From Pseudomonadota bacterium (GTDB lineage Bacteria; Pseudomonadota; Alphaproteobacteria; Micropepsales; Micropepsaceae): 39,020 nucleotides of DNA. Positions 1 to 8,931 of the stretch are shown here, piece by piece (position 1 is the first letter of the stretch; each line of letters opens with the position of its first letter). Under the pieces are notes generated by a model that ran no database searches, had not been told where the DNA came from, and saw only the letters and a list, made by a program, of their open reading frames with translations. Position numbers and translations under genes: made by a program. The stretch covers positions 48,494 through 87,513 of the forward strand of contig JAFECP010000017.1 in the NCBI GenBank assembly GCA_018242105.1. Reading direction: 5' to 3'.

Positions 1-918
1 GGCACGCTCAACGGTTTGGGCGAGCGTTGCGGCAATGCGAATTTGTGTTCGCTGCTGCCGAACCTCTTGCTGAAAGAGCCTTACGCCGCGCAATTCGAAA
101 CCGGCGTCAGCCGCGAACAGCTCGCACAACTGGTTTCGGTGTCGCGCTTGCTGGATGAAATCCTGAACCGCGCGCCGAACCGGCATGCCGCCTATGTCGG
201 CCCGTCGGCCTTCGCGCACAAGGGCGGGCTTCATTCGTCGGCAGTGCAGAAAGACCCGCGCACCTATGAGCATGTGCCGCCGGAAACGGTTGGCAATGCG
301 CGCAAGATATTGGTGTCGGATCAGGCCGGCCGCTCCAACCTGATGGCCCGTCTCGCCGATGCCGGGATCGACGTGGAAGCGAACGACCCGCGCATCGCCC
401 GCCTGCTGGAAGACGTGAAGCAGCGCGAATTCCTGGGCTACGCCTATGACGGCGCGGAAGCTTCCTTCGAATTGCTGGCGCGCCGCGCGCTGGGCGAGGT
501 GCCCGATTACTTCGATGTCGAAAGCTTCCGCGTCATCGTGGAGCGCCGCCACGATGCGAAGGGCGATCTCGTCACGGTGTCTGAGGCGGTGGTGAAGCTG
601 AATGTGGATGGCGAGGTCTTCCACAATGTCGGCCTCGGCAACGGCCCGGTGAATGCGCTGGATCAGGCGTTGCGCAAGGATCTCGGCAAGTATTCCGCCG
701 CGCTCAGCGATCTGCGTCTGGTGGATTACAAGGTGCGTATCCTCACGGGCGGCACTGCTGACGGTACTGGGGCCGTGACGCGCGTGATGGTGGAAAGCGC
801 GGACGGGAAGGGCAATCGCTGGTCCACCGTCGGCGTGTCGCCCAACATCGTGGATGCGAGTTTCGAAGCGCTGACGGACTCGATTTATTACAAACTATTT
901 CGCGATAGCGCGCGTTAG
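1..918 (+). CDS. cimA: Citramalate synthase, C-terminal part (5' end outside window)
   Basis: The reading frame is open from base 1 and ends at TAG 916-918, so about 305 C-terminal residues are present. The first residues read GTLNGLGERCGNANL, the signature shared by the HMGL-like TIM-barrel enzymes of the 2-isopropylmalate/citramalate synthase family. The motif PSAFAHKGGLHSSAV (about residues 68-82) contains a metal-binding type HKGGLH segment. The rest matches the LeuA-type allosteric dimer domain, where isoleucine or leucine binds. The citramalate form (TIGR00977 type) condenses pyruvate with acetyl-CoA to start threonine-independent isoleucine synthesis. It is favoured over LeuA by the GERCGNANL wording and the VILSDQ-like segment (here ILVSDQAGRSNL). 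Both families share the fold, so the assignment rests on recognised wording rather than an alignment. An apparent internal TTG start at base 16 is not a real start. Confidence 0.85.
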   Translation, partial: GTLNGLGERCGNANLCSLLPNLLLKEPYAAQFETGVSREQLAQLVSVSRLLDEILNRAPNRHAAYVGPSAFAHKGGLHSSAVQKDPRTYEHVPPETVGNARKILVSDQAGRSNLMARLADAGIDVEANDPRIARLLEDVKQREFLGYAYDGAEASFELLARRALGEVPDYFDVESFRVIVERRHDAKGDLVTVSEAVVKLNVDGEVFHNVGLGNGPVNALDQALRKDLGKYSAALSDLRLVDYKVRILTGGTADGTGAVTRVMVESADGKGNRWSTVGVSPNIVDASFEALTDSIYYKLFRDSAR

Positions 919-982
919 ATGCATGGCCGCTACGATGTTTGCCCGCGGTGCATTTGCGGCGCGACCGTCTAAATAGATTTTC

Positions 983-1903
983 ATGAACGCGCCGAACCAC
1001 GCAAAGGACGATACGACCGGCATATTATTCGCCGGATTTTCTTATGTGTTTTGGGGTGTGATGCCGCTTTATTGGCGGCTTCTTGATGCGGTGCCGCCGT
1101 TCGAGCTTACCGTGCACCGCATCTTCTGGTCGGCGCTGTTTGTGGCCGGTGTCGCGCTCGCGCGGCGCCGTATTCCGCACCTTCTCGCAATCTTCCGCGA
1201 CAAGCGCCTCTTCGCCACGCTGGCGCTGACCGCTGTCCTCATCAGCATCAACTGGACGGTTTACATCTATGCGGTTGCGAGCCGTCAGTTGGTGGAAGCC
1301 AGCCTGGGTTATTTCATCACGCCGCTGATTTCGATCGCGCTGGGCGTGTTGTTGCTGGGCGAACATATCTCGCGCCTGCGGCTGATCGCGATCCTGCTCG
1401 CCGCCGCCGCGGTGCTTGTCCAGTCCGTTATGCTGGGCCATTTCTCGTGGATCGCGCTCACCCTGGCGCTGTCGTTCGGGTTCTATGGCTACTTCCGCAA
1501 ATCCACCCATGTGGATTCGATGGATGCGCTCACCGTGGAAACCTGGATCCTGTTTCCGGTCACCTCGGCGCTGATCCTGTTCTGGGGTACGCATGAAGCC
1601 GCTGCGTTTCCCCACACGCCGCTGCCGGTCAGCGCGCTTCTGATCCTCGGCGGCCCGCTGACGGCGCTGCCGCTCGCGCTATTCGCGGCCGGCGTGCGGC
1701 GCATCCGGCTTTCGACGCTGGGCTTCCTGCAATATCTCAACCCGGCGATCACGCTGCTGCTGGCGACCTTGGGCTTCGGCGAAACCTTCGCCCGGGCCGA
1801 CATGCTGGCTTTCGGTTTCGTCTGGATCGCGCTGATGGTGGTTTCGCTGGACAGCTACTTCAATCGCGCGAAGGCGCCGGTTTCGAATCCAGAACCCGCG
1901 TGA
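983..1903 (+). CDS. rarD: RarD/EamA-family permease
   Basis: This 306-residue, very hydrophobic protein has about ten predicted membrane segments. Its N-terminal wording (GILFAGFSYVFWGVMPLYW, ELTVHRIFWS) is characteristic of the RarD branch of the drug/metabolite (EamA) transporter superfamily, and 300 residues is the usual length. The NWTVYIYAV, LGYFITPL and LGFLQYLNP segments are further RarD hallmarks. The substrate is not known; the name comes from chloramphenicol-sensitivity work in other bacteria. The start is the ATG at 983, 64 bases after cimA. Its last 44 bases overlap, in opposite orientation, the end of the LOG-family gene. Confidence 0.9.
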   Translation: MNAPNHAKDDTTGILFAGFSYVFWGVMPLYWRLLDAVPPFELTVHRIFWSALFVAGVALARRRIPHLLAIFRDKRLFATLALTAVLISINWTVYIYAVASRQLVEASLGYFITPLISIALGVLLLGEHISRLRLIAILLAAAAVLVQSVMLGHFSWIALTLALSFGFYGYFRKSTHVDSMDALTVETWILFPVTSALILFWGTHEAAAFPHTPLPVSALLILGGPLTALPLALFAAGVRRIRLSTLGFLQYLNPAITLLLATLGFGETFARADMLAFGFVWIALMVVSLDSYFNRAKAPVSNPEPA

Positions 1904-2441
1904 GATGGGCAATGGCCTGATCGGGCGAAAGCGCCACGCGGAACAGTTGCTCCAGATTGGGCCGCACGAATTCCAGTTCCGCCGTGTGGTTCAGAAGACG
2001 GATCAGCGGATCGTAGCAATTCTTGAGATTCAGGATGACAATCGGTTTGTGCAACTGGCCAAGCTGTTTCTCGACGATCACTTCGAAGAATTCGTCCAGT
2101 GTGCCGATACCGCCGGGAAGGATGAGAAAGCCGTCGCTCAGTTCCAGCATCCGCCGCTTGCGCACGCCCATGTCGGGCACGATCTCGACGATTTCGCCGC
2201 TGTCGAGCGGCGGTTCCTGCCCGCGCAGAAAGGCCGGCAGAATGCCGGTGACTTTGGCCCCGCCATCGCGTGCCGCCCGCGCCGCCTCACCCATCAGGCC
2301 CACGCCGCCGCCGCCGAAGATCATGCCGTAGCCATGGGAAGCGAGCAGCCGTCCGGTTTCGCGCGCGGCCTCGGCGAACACCGGGTCGCTGCCGAAGGAG
2401 GAACCGCAGAAAACACAGATACTGTGACGGGTTTTGGACAT
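1860..2441 (-). CDS. LOG family protein (TIGR00730; nucleotide 5'-monophosphate phosphoribohydrolase)
   Basis: This 193-residue Rossmann-like protein starts MSKTRHSICVFCGSS. It carries the family motif PGGIGTLDE (residues 109-117), a nucleotide-binding GGGGVGLMG segment (43-51) and the upstream RKRRML element. Characterised LOG proteins cleave the N-glycosidic bond of AMP or cytokinin riboside monophosphates, releasing base and ribose 5-phosphate. In bacteria they are often annotated as cytokinin riboside 5'-monophosphate phosphoribohydrolases or pyrimidine/purine nucleotide nucleosidases. A longer open frame runs upstream, but the family N-terminus fits the ATG at 2439-2441. The gene converges on rarD with a 44-base overlap and is divergent from the ABC exporter. 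The exact substrate cannot be told from sequence. Confidence 0.9.
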   Translation of the reverse strand: MSKTRHSICVFCGSSFGSDPVFAEAARETGRLLASHGYGMIFGGGGVGLMGEAARAARDGGAKVTGILPAFLRGQEPPLDSGEIVEIVPDMGVRKRRMLELSDGFLILPGGIGTLDEFFEVIVEKQLGQLHKPIVILNLKNCYDPLIRLLNHTAELEFVRPNLEQLFRVALSPDQAIAHLTRVLDSKPAPSRD

Positions 2442-2561
2442 GGGACTCGGCGAGGGATCAGGGGGCGATGCTTTCGCATAGACGGGCCTGCGGCGAAAGG
2501 GATTGCGACGAACGGTTCCGGTACCTAAACAGAATGAAACATCGCCCGCCCGAGGTTCCGT

Positions 2562-2654
2562 TTGAAACGCCCGTTTGTCGTTCTTGCCGTCATCGCGGCC
2601 GCCGCGCTTCTGCTGGGTTTCCTGGTCTTCGGCGGCGCGAATATGGGAAACTGA
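2562..2654 (+). CDS. Possible 30-residue single-pass membrane peptide upstream of the ABC exporter
   Basis: A short frame starts at TTG 2562 and ends at TGA 2652-2654, four bases before the ABC exporter ATG. It encodes a basic start (LKRP) and a strongly hydrophobic core (FVVLAVIAAAALLLGFLVF), then a short GGANMGN tail. That is a credible single transmembrane helix with a positive-inside N-terminus. GAGG at 2552-2555 lies six bases before the TTG. No ATG is available and the frame is closed by TGA at 2535-2537, so the TTG is the only likely start. It could be a genuine small membrane protein, a leader peptide coupling translation of the exporter, or chance. I recognise no family. Confidence 0.4.
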   Translation: MKRPFVVLAVIAAAALLLGFLVFGGANMGN

Positions 2655-2658
2655 TTCG

Positions 2659-4536
2659 ATGGCCAGACCGATAACCGAAGAAGGCGACGGCGCGCCATCC
2701 TTCCGTCCGCTCTGGACGATCATGCCCTATCTGTGGCCGAAGGGGCGGCCGGATTTGCGGGCGCGCGTGATCGCCTCGATCTTCTTTCTTCTGCTCGCAA
2801 CGAGCGCGACGAGCATCTCGCCGCTGTTCTTCGGCTATGCGGTGGACGCGCTGGCCAAAACGCCCGGCCAAATCGCGCTGGGCGTGGCGCTCGCGATGAC
2901 CGGTTCCTACATCCTGTCGCGCATCCTGATGCAGGCCTTCGCGCAGCTTCGCGATGGGGTGTTCGCCAAGGTGCAATATCACGCGATGCGCGAGGTCGCC
3001 GTCTCCACCTTCGCGCATGTGCACACGCTATCGCTGCGGTTTCATCTGGAGCGCAAAACGGGCGGCCTCTCGCGGGTTATCGAACGCGGCACCAAAGGCA
3101 TCGACACGCTGCTGTCGTTCTCGCTGTTCAGCATCTTTCCCACCGTCCTGCTGCTGGTGTTCTACACCGCGATTCTACTCAACAAGCTGGACATCTGGAT
3201 CGCGCTCGCCACACTGACGATGGTGGTGGCCTATGTCTGGTTCACCTTCGCCGTTACGCGCTGGCGTATCCAGTTCCGCCGCGACATGAACCAGTCCGAT
3301 CAGGACGCGAACACCAAGGCGGTGGACAGCCTGCTGAATTACGAGACGGTGAAATATTTCAACAACGAAGGGCATGAGACGCGCCGCTTCGATACATCGA
3401 TGGAGAAGTATTCGCGCGCCTCGATTCAGGCGCAATTGTCCCTGTCGATCCTGAACACCGGGCAGGCCTTCATCATGGCGGTGGGCCTTGGCATCGTGAT
3501 GTGGCTCGCGGCGGTCGGCATTTCCGAGGGCCATTTTAGCGTCGGCCTTTTCGCGGCGGCCAACGCCATCCTGATCCAGCTTTATGTCCCGTTGAATCTT
3601 CTGGGCACCGTCTATCGCGAGATCACCCAAGCGATGGTGGATATGGATGCGATGTTCAAGCTCCTGCACCAGCCGCAGGAAGTGACGGACAAGCCGGATG
3701 CGAAGCCGCTCGTCGTTACCGGCGGCGCGATCAAGTTCGACAATGTGGTGTTCGCCTATGAGCCGGCGCGCATCGTGCTCAAAGGCATCAGCTTTACGGT
3801 GCCGGCAGGCAAGACGGTGGCTGTGGTCGGTCCGTCCGGCGCGGGAAAATCCACCATCAGCCGCATCCTCTATCGCTTCTACGATATCAAGAGCGGTTCG
3901 GTGACGATTGACGGCCAGGACATTCGCGACGTCACGCAGACCAGCTTGCGCGAGAAGATCGGCATCGTTCCGCAGGATACGGTGCTGTTCAACGACACAG
4001 TGCGCTACAACATTGCCTATGGCCGCATCGGCGCGACGGAAGCAGAGATCAAGGATGCCGCGCGCCTCGCGCAGATCGACAAGTTCATCGTGGAGCTGCC
4101 GCTCGGCTATGAATCGATGGTCGGCGAGCGTGGGCTGAAGCTTTCCGGCGGTGAGAAACAGCGCGTCGCCATCGCGCGGACGATCCTCAAGAATCCGCCG
4201 ATCCTGCTGCTGGACGAAGCTACCAGCGCGCTTGACACAGGCACGGAGCGCGAAATCCAGGGCGCGCTGCAGGAGGTTTCCAAGAACCGCACATCGCTTG
4301 TCATCGCACACCGGCTTTCGACGGTGATCGATGCGGATGAAATCCTCGTCCTCGATCATGGCGAAATCATCGAGCGTGGCCGGCACTCGCAGTTGCTGGC
4401 GCTCAACGGCCACTACGCATCGATGTGGAACAAGCAGAAAGAAGCCGCCGCGGCCCGCGAGAAGCTCAAGGAAGTCGAGAACGATCCGGATGTGGCGCCG
4501 GGCGTGGCCCGCGCCACGCCCGCAATCGCCGGGTAG
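2659..4536 (+). CDS. Atm1-type (ABCB7/HMT1) ABC exporter, fused permease-ATPase
   Basis: This 625-residue half-transporter has an N-terminal six-helix domain (about residues 20-330) and a C-terminal ATPase domain (about 360-600). The ATPase carries Walker A GPSGAGKST (391-399), signature LSGGEKQR, Walker B ILLLDEATSALD and the switch His in IAHRLST. The segments LNYETVKYFNNE and LNLLGTVYREITQAMVDM are typical of the Atm1/ABCB7 group. That group exports glutathione-based sulfur species or metal-glutathione conjugates linked to Fe-S assembly and metal tolerance. The start chosen is ATG 2659 (MARPITEEG), because the upstream extension of this frame lies over the small peptide frame. Its TAG ends at 4536 and the convergent RND gene stop begins at 4537, so there is no space between them. 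Substrate is inferred from family only. Confidence 0.9.
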   Translation: MARPITEEGDGAPSFRPLWTIMPYLWPKGRPDLRARVIASIFFLLLATSATSISPLFFGYAVDALAKTPGQIALGVALAMTGSYILSRILMQAFAQLRDGVFAKVQYHAMREVAVSTFAHVHTLSLRFHLERKTGGLSRVIERGTKGIDTLLSFSLFSIFPTVLLLVFYTAILLNKLDIWIALATLTMVVAYVWFTFAVTRWRIQFRRDMNQSDQDANTKAVDSLLNYETVKYFNNEGHETRRFDTSMEKYSRASIQAQLSLSILNTGQAFIMAVGLGIVMWLAAVGISEGHFSVGLFAAANAILIQLYVPLNLLGTVYREITQAMVDMDAMFKLLHQPQEVTDKPDAKPLVVTGGAIKFDNVVFAYEPARIVLKGISFTVPAGKTVAVVGPSGAGKSTISRILYRFYDIKSGSVTIDGQDIRDVTQTSLREKIGIVPQDTVLFNDTVRYNIAYGRIGATEAEIKDAARLAQIDKFIVELPLGYESMVGERGLKLSGGEKQRVAIARTILKNPPILLLDEATSALDTGTEREIQGALQEVSKNRTSLVIAHRLSTVIDADEILVLDHGEIIERGRHSQLLALNGHYASMWNKQKEAAAAREKLKEVENDPDVAPGVARATPAIAG

Positions 4537-7500
4537 TTATTCCGCCGCTTCGCGTTCGGCGCGGCGGCGATTCATGGCTTCCACCACATTGTCCGGTATG
4601 GCGTGCGTATGGTCATAGACTTCGCCGCGCTTGCGCGCCCGGCGCTCGCGCCAGCGATAAGGCAGCGCCAGCATCGCAGGCACCAGTCCCAGGGTGATCA
4701 TCTTGGAGAAGGCAAGGCCGAATACGATGGCTGTGGAAAGCTGAACCCACATCAGTCCGTTCGGGCCGCCAATGGTAACCTGCCGTGTCCAGAAGTTGAT
4801 CTCCACCGCTGCCATCATTGGAATGAGGCCACCGATGGCGGTGATGGTGGTCAAGAACACCGGGCGCAAACGCTGAGCGCTCGAACGCACCACCGCTTCG
4901 ATCGGCTCCATACCGGCGTCGCGCAGGCGGTGAAATGTGTCGATCAGCACGATGTTGTGGTTCACCACGATGCCCGCCAATGCCAGCATGCCGGTGCCGG
5001 TCATGATGATCGAGAACGATTGGCCCATCACCACCATGCCGAGAAGCGATCCGATCATCGCCAGGATCACGGCAATGAGGATCAGGCCGGTGTGGTAGAA
5101 GCTGTTGAACAGCGCCAGTAGAACGATGCCGATCAGGAACAGTGCCAGGAACGCCGCTTCGATCAGGAAGTTCCCAGACTCGTTCTGCGCTTCGTCTGCG
5201 CCCTTGAATTTCACCGTCACGCTGCTCGGGAAGTTCTGTTTTTCGATCCAGGCTTTGAGTTGGCTCACCTCCGCGCTCGGCAGAATCGCTTTGGAGACGC
5301 ATTCCGTCCTTACCTTCGGCGTGCACTGCACCTTCATGTTCGCACGCACATGATAAACGCGATGCCCGTCCACGCGTTCGATTGAGTTCACCTGCTGTTC
5401 TGGCACCACTTTCACGAAGGTGCTGGCGGGCACCATGCCGTTGAGCGTCGGTATGCGCACATTGTCCAGCGCATGAATGCCGCGCGCGTCTTCGGGATAG
5501 CGAACACGGATATCCACCTGCTGATCGGAATCGTCCGGCCGGTATTCGCCGACGAGAACGCCATTTGTGACGAGCTGCACGGCCGTGCCGATGCTCTGCG
5601 CATTGGCGCCGAAGCGGCTGGCGACGGCGCGGTCGATCTTCAGATCCCACTCAATGCCGGGTAGTGGCCGCGTGTCTTCCACATCGCGCAGTTCCGGCAA
5701 TGTGTCCATATGTTTGCGGATCACGCCGGTGACTGTGGCGAGGGACGCGTAGTCATCGGAGGACACATCGATCATCACGTCTTTACCGGTCGGCGGACCG
5801 TTCTGCGGCGTTCGTACTTCCACATGCACGCCTGGCACGTTGGCCGTGCGCTCGCGAATGGTCTGCAGGATATCGGTGCCCTTGCGGCGCTCCCGATAAT
5901 CCTTCAACTGCACCGTGATGCGGCCGATATTGTCCACCGGCACGCCGCCCTGATTGTTCGACGACTGGTTGGAGCCGCCGGACGTTGCGTAGATCGAGTC
6001 AATGCCGTCAACGCCGGCCACAATCTTCTCGACGTGCATTACGATATCGCGCTTCTCGTTTGCCGATAGATTGCCGCGCGCCGAAACAAGCACGTTGGCG
6101 AAGTCCGGATCGGTGTTCACGAAGAACTCCACACCGTGGTTGAAAACGATGAACAATCCGACCACCAAGACCACGATACCGCCTGCGCCCGCGATCACAC
6201 GGCCCGGATAGCGCGTCAGCCGCTCCGCGAGATGCGCGTACCAGCCGGTGATGCCGCCGATCTCGCGCCAGTCGCCGGTCTCGGAGGCTTCTATGGCTTT
6301 CTCATGTGCTTCGTCGCGCGGCGGCGCCTTGCCGAACACGCCGCCCAATACAGGCAGAAAGATCAACGCCACGATCATCGACGATCCCAACACAATGATG
6401 AGCGTGATGGGGAAGAAACTCATGAACTTTCCGGATACGCCGGGCCACATGAGCAGCGGCAGGAACGCGCCGATCATGGTCATGGTCGCGCTGACCACGG
6501 GCCAGAACATGCGCCATGCGGCTTCCTCGAAGGCGAGCTTGGGCGGATGGCCCTCAGTCATCTTTCGATCCGCGTATTCGACCACGATGATCGCGCCATC
6601 GACGAGAATGCCGACCGCCAGCAGCATCGCGAACATGATCATGAAGTTGAGGGTGTAACCAATCCCGTTGAGCACCATGAAACTCATAAGGAACGACGTC
6701 GGTATGGCGATGCCGACGAGCAGGCCTGAGCGCAGGCCTAGCGCCGCGACAATGATGATCATCACCAGCACGACCGCGAGAATAATCGAATCCGACAACG
6801 ATCCGAGCTGATCGCGGATGTCCTTGGACTCGTCGAACATGTAAGTGACGTGCACGCCCGCCGGCCAGGACTTCGATGCCTTGTTAATCAGGTCTTTCAC
6901 TGCCTGATTGTTGGCGATGATGTTCGCGCCGATGCGCTTGGTCACGTCCAGCGAAATGGTGCGCTGACCGTTGACCATCGCGTAAGTGGTGGGGTCGTAG
7001 AAGGTAGGATGCACTTGCGCGACATCCTTCAGAGTGATGGTCGCATCCTGCGTGGATCGGATCGGCAGGTTGAGCACGTCCTGCGCGGTTTCCAGAACGC
7101 CCGGCACCTTCACAGCGAAGCTGCCGTGGCCGGTATCGATGGAGCCCGCAGCGATCAGGCGGTTGTTATTGCTGATCGCGGTAAACATCTCCTGCTGGGT
7201 GATGCCGTAGCTTTCCAGCTTCGCCGGATCGATGACGATCTCTAGCATTTCCTGCCGTTCGCCGCCAATGTCGACATCGAGTACGCTTGGGATCTGCTTG
7301 AGCTGGTCTTTCAGATTGCGGCCCAGCTTCAACAGCGTGCGCTCCGGCACGTTGCCGTAGAGCGCCGCGGTGATGACCGGGAAGAGGCTGGTGTTGAATT
7401 CCTGGACGATGGGCTGCTTGGCGTCCTGCGGAATTTCCGCGCGGGCAGTTTCCACCTGCGCGCGCACATCTTCCAGCGCCTTGTTCTTGTCGAAGTTGAC

Positions 7501-7791
7501 GTCGAATTCCAAGATGATGACAGCGAAGCCCTGATAGGCGCGTGCGGTGATGTCTTTCAGACCCTGAATGGAGCGCAGATACGTCTCCATGGGCTTGACC
7601 AGCAGGCGCTCGCTGTCTTCCGGGCTGATGCCGGGATAGGGGATTTGAACAGCGATCACCGGGATCGGTATATCCGGATCGGCTTCCTTGGGAATCGAGT
7701 TGAACGCGGCAATGCCGGCGATGATGACCACCACCAGCAGACCAAGGACCACGCGGGTGTTATTGACCGCCCAGTCGACGATGCGCGTCAT
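4537..7791 (-). CDS. RND efflux pump inner-membrane subunit (AcrB/HAE1 type)
   Basis: This 1084-residue protein has the RND layout: a first membrane helix (about 12-31), a large periplasmic loop, a helix bundle (about 335-540), a second periplasmic loop and a final helix bundle. The opening IVDWAVNNTRVVLGLLVV and the motif NSIPKEADPDIPIPVI are typical of proton-driven RND drug or solvent pumps. The proton-relay pair of AcrB (Asp407-Asp408) reads D398-G399 here (ILVDGAI), and the position of AcrB Lys940 appears to be Asn in GIVVNHNIVLID, so the relay differs from the textbook one. The second periplasmic loop contains two cysteines (QCTPKVRTEC) that could form a disulfide. It overlaps the membrane-fusion gene by four bases (ATGA) and is the last gene of the padR operon. 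No outer-membrane factor gene is nearby. Confidence 0.93.
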   Translation of the reverse strand: MTRIVDWAVNNTRVVLGLLVVVIIAGIAAFNSIPKEADPDIPIPVIAVQIPYPGISPEDSERLLVKPMETYLRSIQGLKDITARAYQGFAVIILEFDVNFDKNKALEDVRAQVETARAEIPQDAKQPIVQEFNTSLFPVITAALYGNVPERTLLKLGRNLKDQLKQIPSVLDVDIGGERQEMLEIVIDPAKLESYGITQQEMFTAISNNNRLIAAGSIDTGHGSFAVKVPGVLETAQDVLNLPIRSTQDATITLKDVAQVHPTFYDPTTYAMVNGQRTISLDVTKRIGANIIANNQAVKDLINKASKSWPAGVHVTYMFDESKDIRDQLGSLSDSIILAVVLVMIIIVAALGLRSGLLVGIAIPTSFLMSFMVLNGIGYTLNFMIMFAMLLAVGILVDGAIIVVEYADRKMTEGHPPKLAFEEAAWRMFWPVVSATMTMIGAFLPLLMWPGVSGKFMSFFPITLIIVLGSSMIVALIFLPVLGGVFGKAPPRDEAHEKAIEASETGDWREIGGITGWYAHLAERLTRYPGRVIAGAGGIVVLVVGLFIVFNHGVEFFVNTDPDFANVLVSARGNLSANEKRDIVMHVEKIVAGVDGIDSIYATSGGSNQSSNNQGGVPVDNIGRITVQLKDYRERRKGTDILQTIRERTANVPGVHVEVRTPQNGPPTGKDVMIDVSSDDYASLATVTGVIRKHMDTLPELRDVEDTRPLPGIEWDLKIDRAVASRFGANAQSIGTAVQLVTNGVLVGEYRPDDSDQQVDIRVRYPEDARGIHALDNVRIPTLNGMVPASTFVKVVPEQQVNSIERVDGHRVYHVRANMKVQCTPKVRTECVSKAILPSAEVSQLKAWIEKQNFPSSVTVKFKGADEAQNESGNFLIEAAFLALFLIGIVLLALFNSFYHTGLILIAVILAMIGSLLGMVVMGQSFSIIMTGTGMLALAGIVVNHNIVLIDTFHRLRDAGMEPIEAVVRSSAQRLRPVFLTTITAIGGLIPMMAAVEINFWTRQVTIGGPNGLMWVQLSTAIVFGLAFSKMITLGLVPAMLALPYRWRERRARKRGEVYDHTHAIPDNVVEAMNRRRAEREAAE

Positions 7792-8915
7792 GCTTTCGCT
7801 CCCGCCTTAACGGCGAGAACATGCTCTCCGTCATTCACGAATTCCTGACCCACCGTAATGACTGTCGTGCCATTCGAAAGGCCAGAAATCCACATGCCAT
7901 CGGGGCCATCGGAAATGATCTGCACCGGCTTGAAGTGAACAACACCCGCGGCCACGGTGCGTACGCCGACGACGCCATTGTCATCTAGCACGAGGATGCC
8001 GGGCGAAATCTTCGCCGCCATCACCTGACGCACCGGAATATGGATGTCGGCGCTTACGCCGTCGCGCAGTTTAGCATCGGGGTTCGGCAGTTCTATCTCA
8101 ACGCGAAATGTGCGGGTGGTGTCGTCGGCTTTGGAGGCAACGAACCGGACCTTGCCTTGCACGGTTTCGCCGGTGACGAGCGTGGCGCTTGCCGGATCGC
8201 CTGCCTTGATCTGTCCAACCTGCTGTTCGGATACCGTTCCGACCGCAAGGAAAGGCTCTGGTGCGATGATGAGAGCGCATTTGTCTCCCACGCGCATATA
8301 GTCGCCGACATCGACATAGCGATCATCCGCGATGCCGTCGAACGGCGCCACCATTTTCGTATTGGCGAGCTGAATTTCCATCGAGCGTTCGCTGGCGCGC
8401 GCGGCCTCGAGCTGGGCTTGTGATGTTGCAACTTGAATCTTCGAGCGGAAGCCGCTCTTTGCCAGATCGAGATCGACATCGTGCTGCTTGGCCGTCTGCG
8501 CGACCATGGCGCGGGCCTGATCCAGCTTGGCGATGCGATCATTGGTCTTGATCTCGCAAAGTATCTGACCTTTTTTGACGTGATCGCCCTTCTCGAAATG
8601 CAGCGCCTGCACTGCGCCTTCGACTTCGGCCTTGACATCGACGGCGTGCAGCGCCTGCGTGCGGCCGCGTATGGTCACCGTTGCGTTGCGCTCAGTTTCG
8701 TTCAGCAGCGCCACTTGCACGCGCGGAACCTCGTTTGTCTTTGCCTGCGCGTTGTCATTGGTCTTCGATCCGCCAATAAAACCGGAGCCGATCCACAGCA
8801 CCACGACGATGAGGATAACGAGCGCCGAGCGATAGGCCGGACTCAGACGGCTCCAGAAGGCGGGCTGATGCGCCGCCCACCAATTGCCAAAACCGTCGAT
8901 GAAATTGCGAAACAT
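7788..8915 (-). CDS. RND efflux membrane-fusion protein (periplasmic adaptor)
   Basis: This 375-residue adaptor begins with a cytoplasmic stretch and one membrane helix (about 30-48, ALVILIVVVLWIGSGFIGG). It then has the split lipoyl/HlyD domain (DVKAEVEGAVQALHFEKGDHVKKGQILCEI), an alpha-helical hairpin, a beta-barrel region (FDGIADDRYVDVGDYMRVGD) and a membrane-proximal domain. This is the order of AcrA/MdtA-type proteins that link an RND pump to an outer-membrane channel. The ATG at 8915 (MFRNFIDGF) is chosen over an in-frame upstream start at 8957, which would run back into padR. Its end overlaps the pump gene start by four bases, suggesting translational coupling. Anchoring by a helix rather than a lipid is inferred from the absence of a lipobox. 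Confidence 0.92.
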   Translation of the reverse strand: MFRNFIDGFGNWWAAHQPAFWSRLSPAYRSALVILIVVVLWIGSGFIGGSKTNDNAQAKTNEVPRVQVALLNETERNATVTIRGRTQALHAVDVKAEVEGAVQALHFEKGDHVKKGQILCEIKTNDRIAKLDQARAMVAQTAKQHDVDLDLAKSGFRSKIQVATSQAQLEAARASERSMEIQLANTKMVAPFDGIADDRYVDVGDYMRVGDKCALIIAPEPFLAVGTVSEQQVGQIKAGDPASATLVTGETVQGKVRFVASKADDTTRTFRVEIELPNPDAKLRDGVSADIHIPVRQVMAAKISPGILVLDDNGVVGVRTVAAGVVHFKPVQIISDGPDGMWISGLSNGTTVITVGQEFVNDGEHVLAVKAGAKA

Positions 8916-8931
8916 AATATGTGCGCCCCTG

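Noticed and set aside
3175-4413. Long minus-strand frame (412 codons) inside the ABC exporter
   Set aside because: It is antisense to a well-supported Atm1-type gene and its protein is a Arg/His/Asp-rich shadow with no recognisable motif, the usual artefact in GC-rich DNA.
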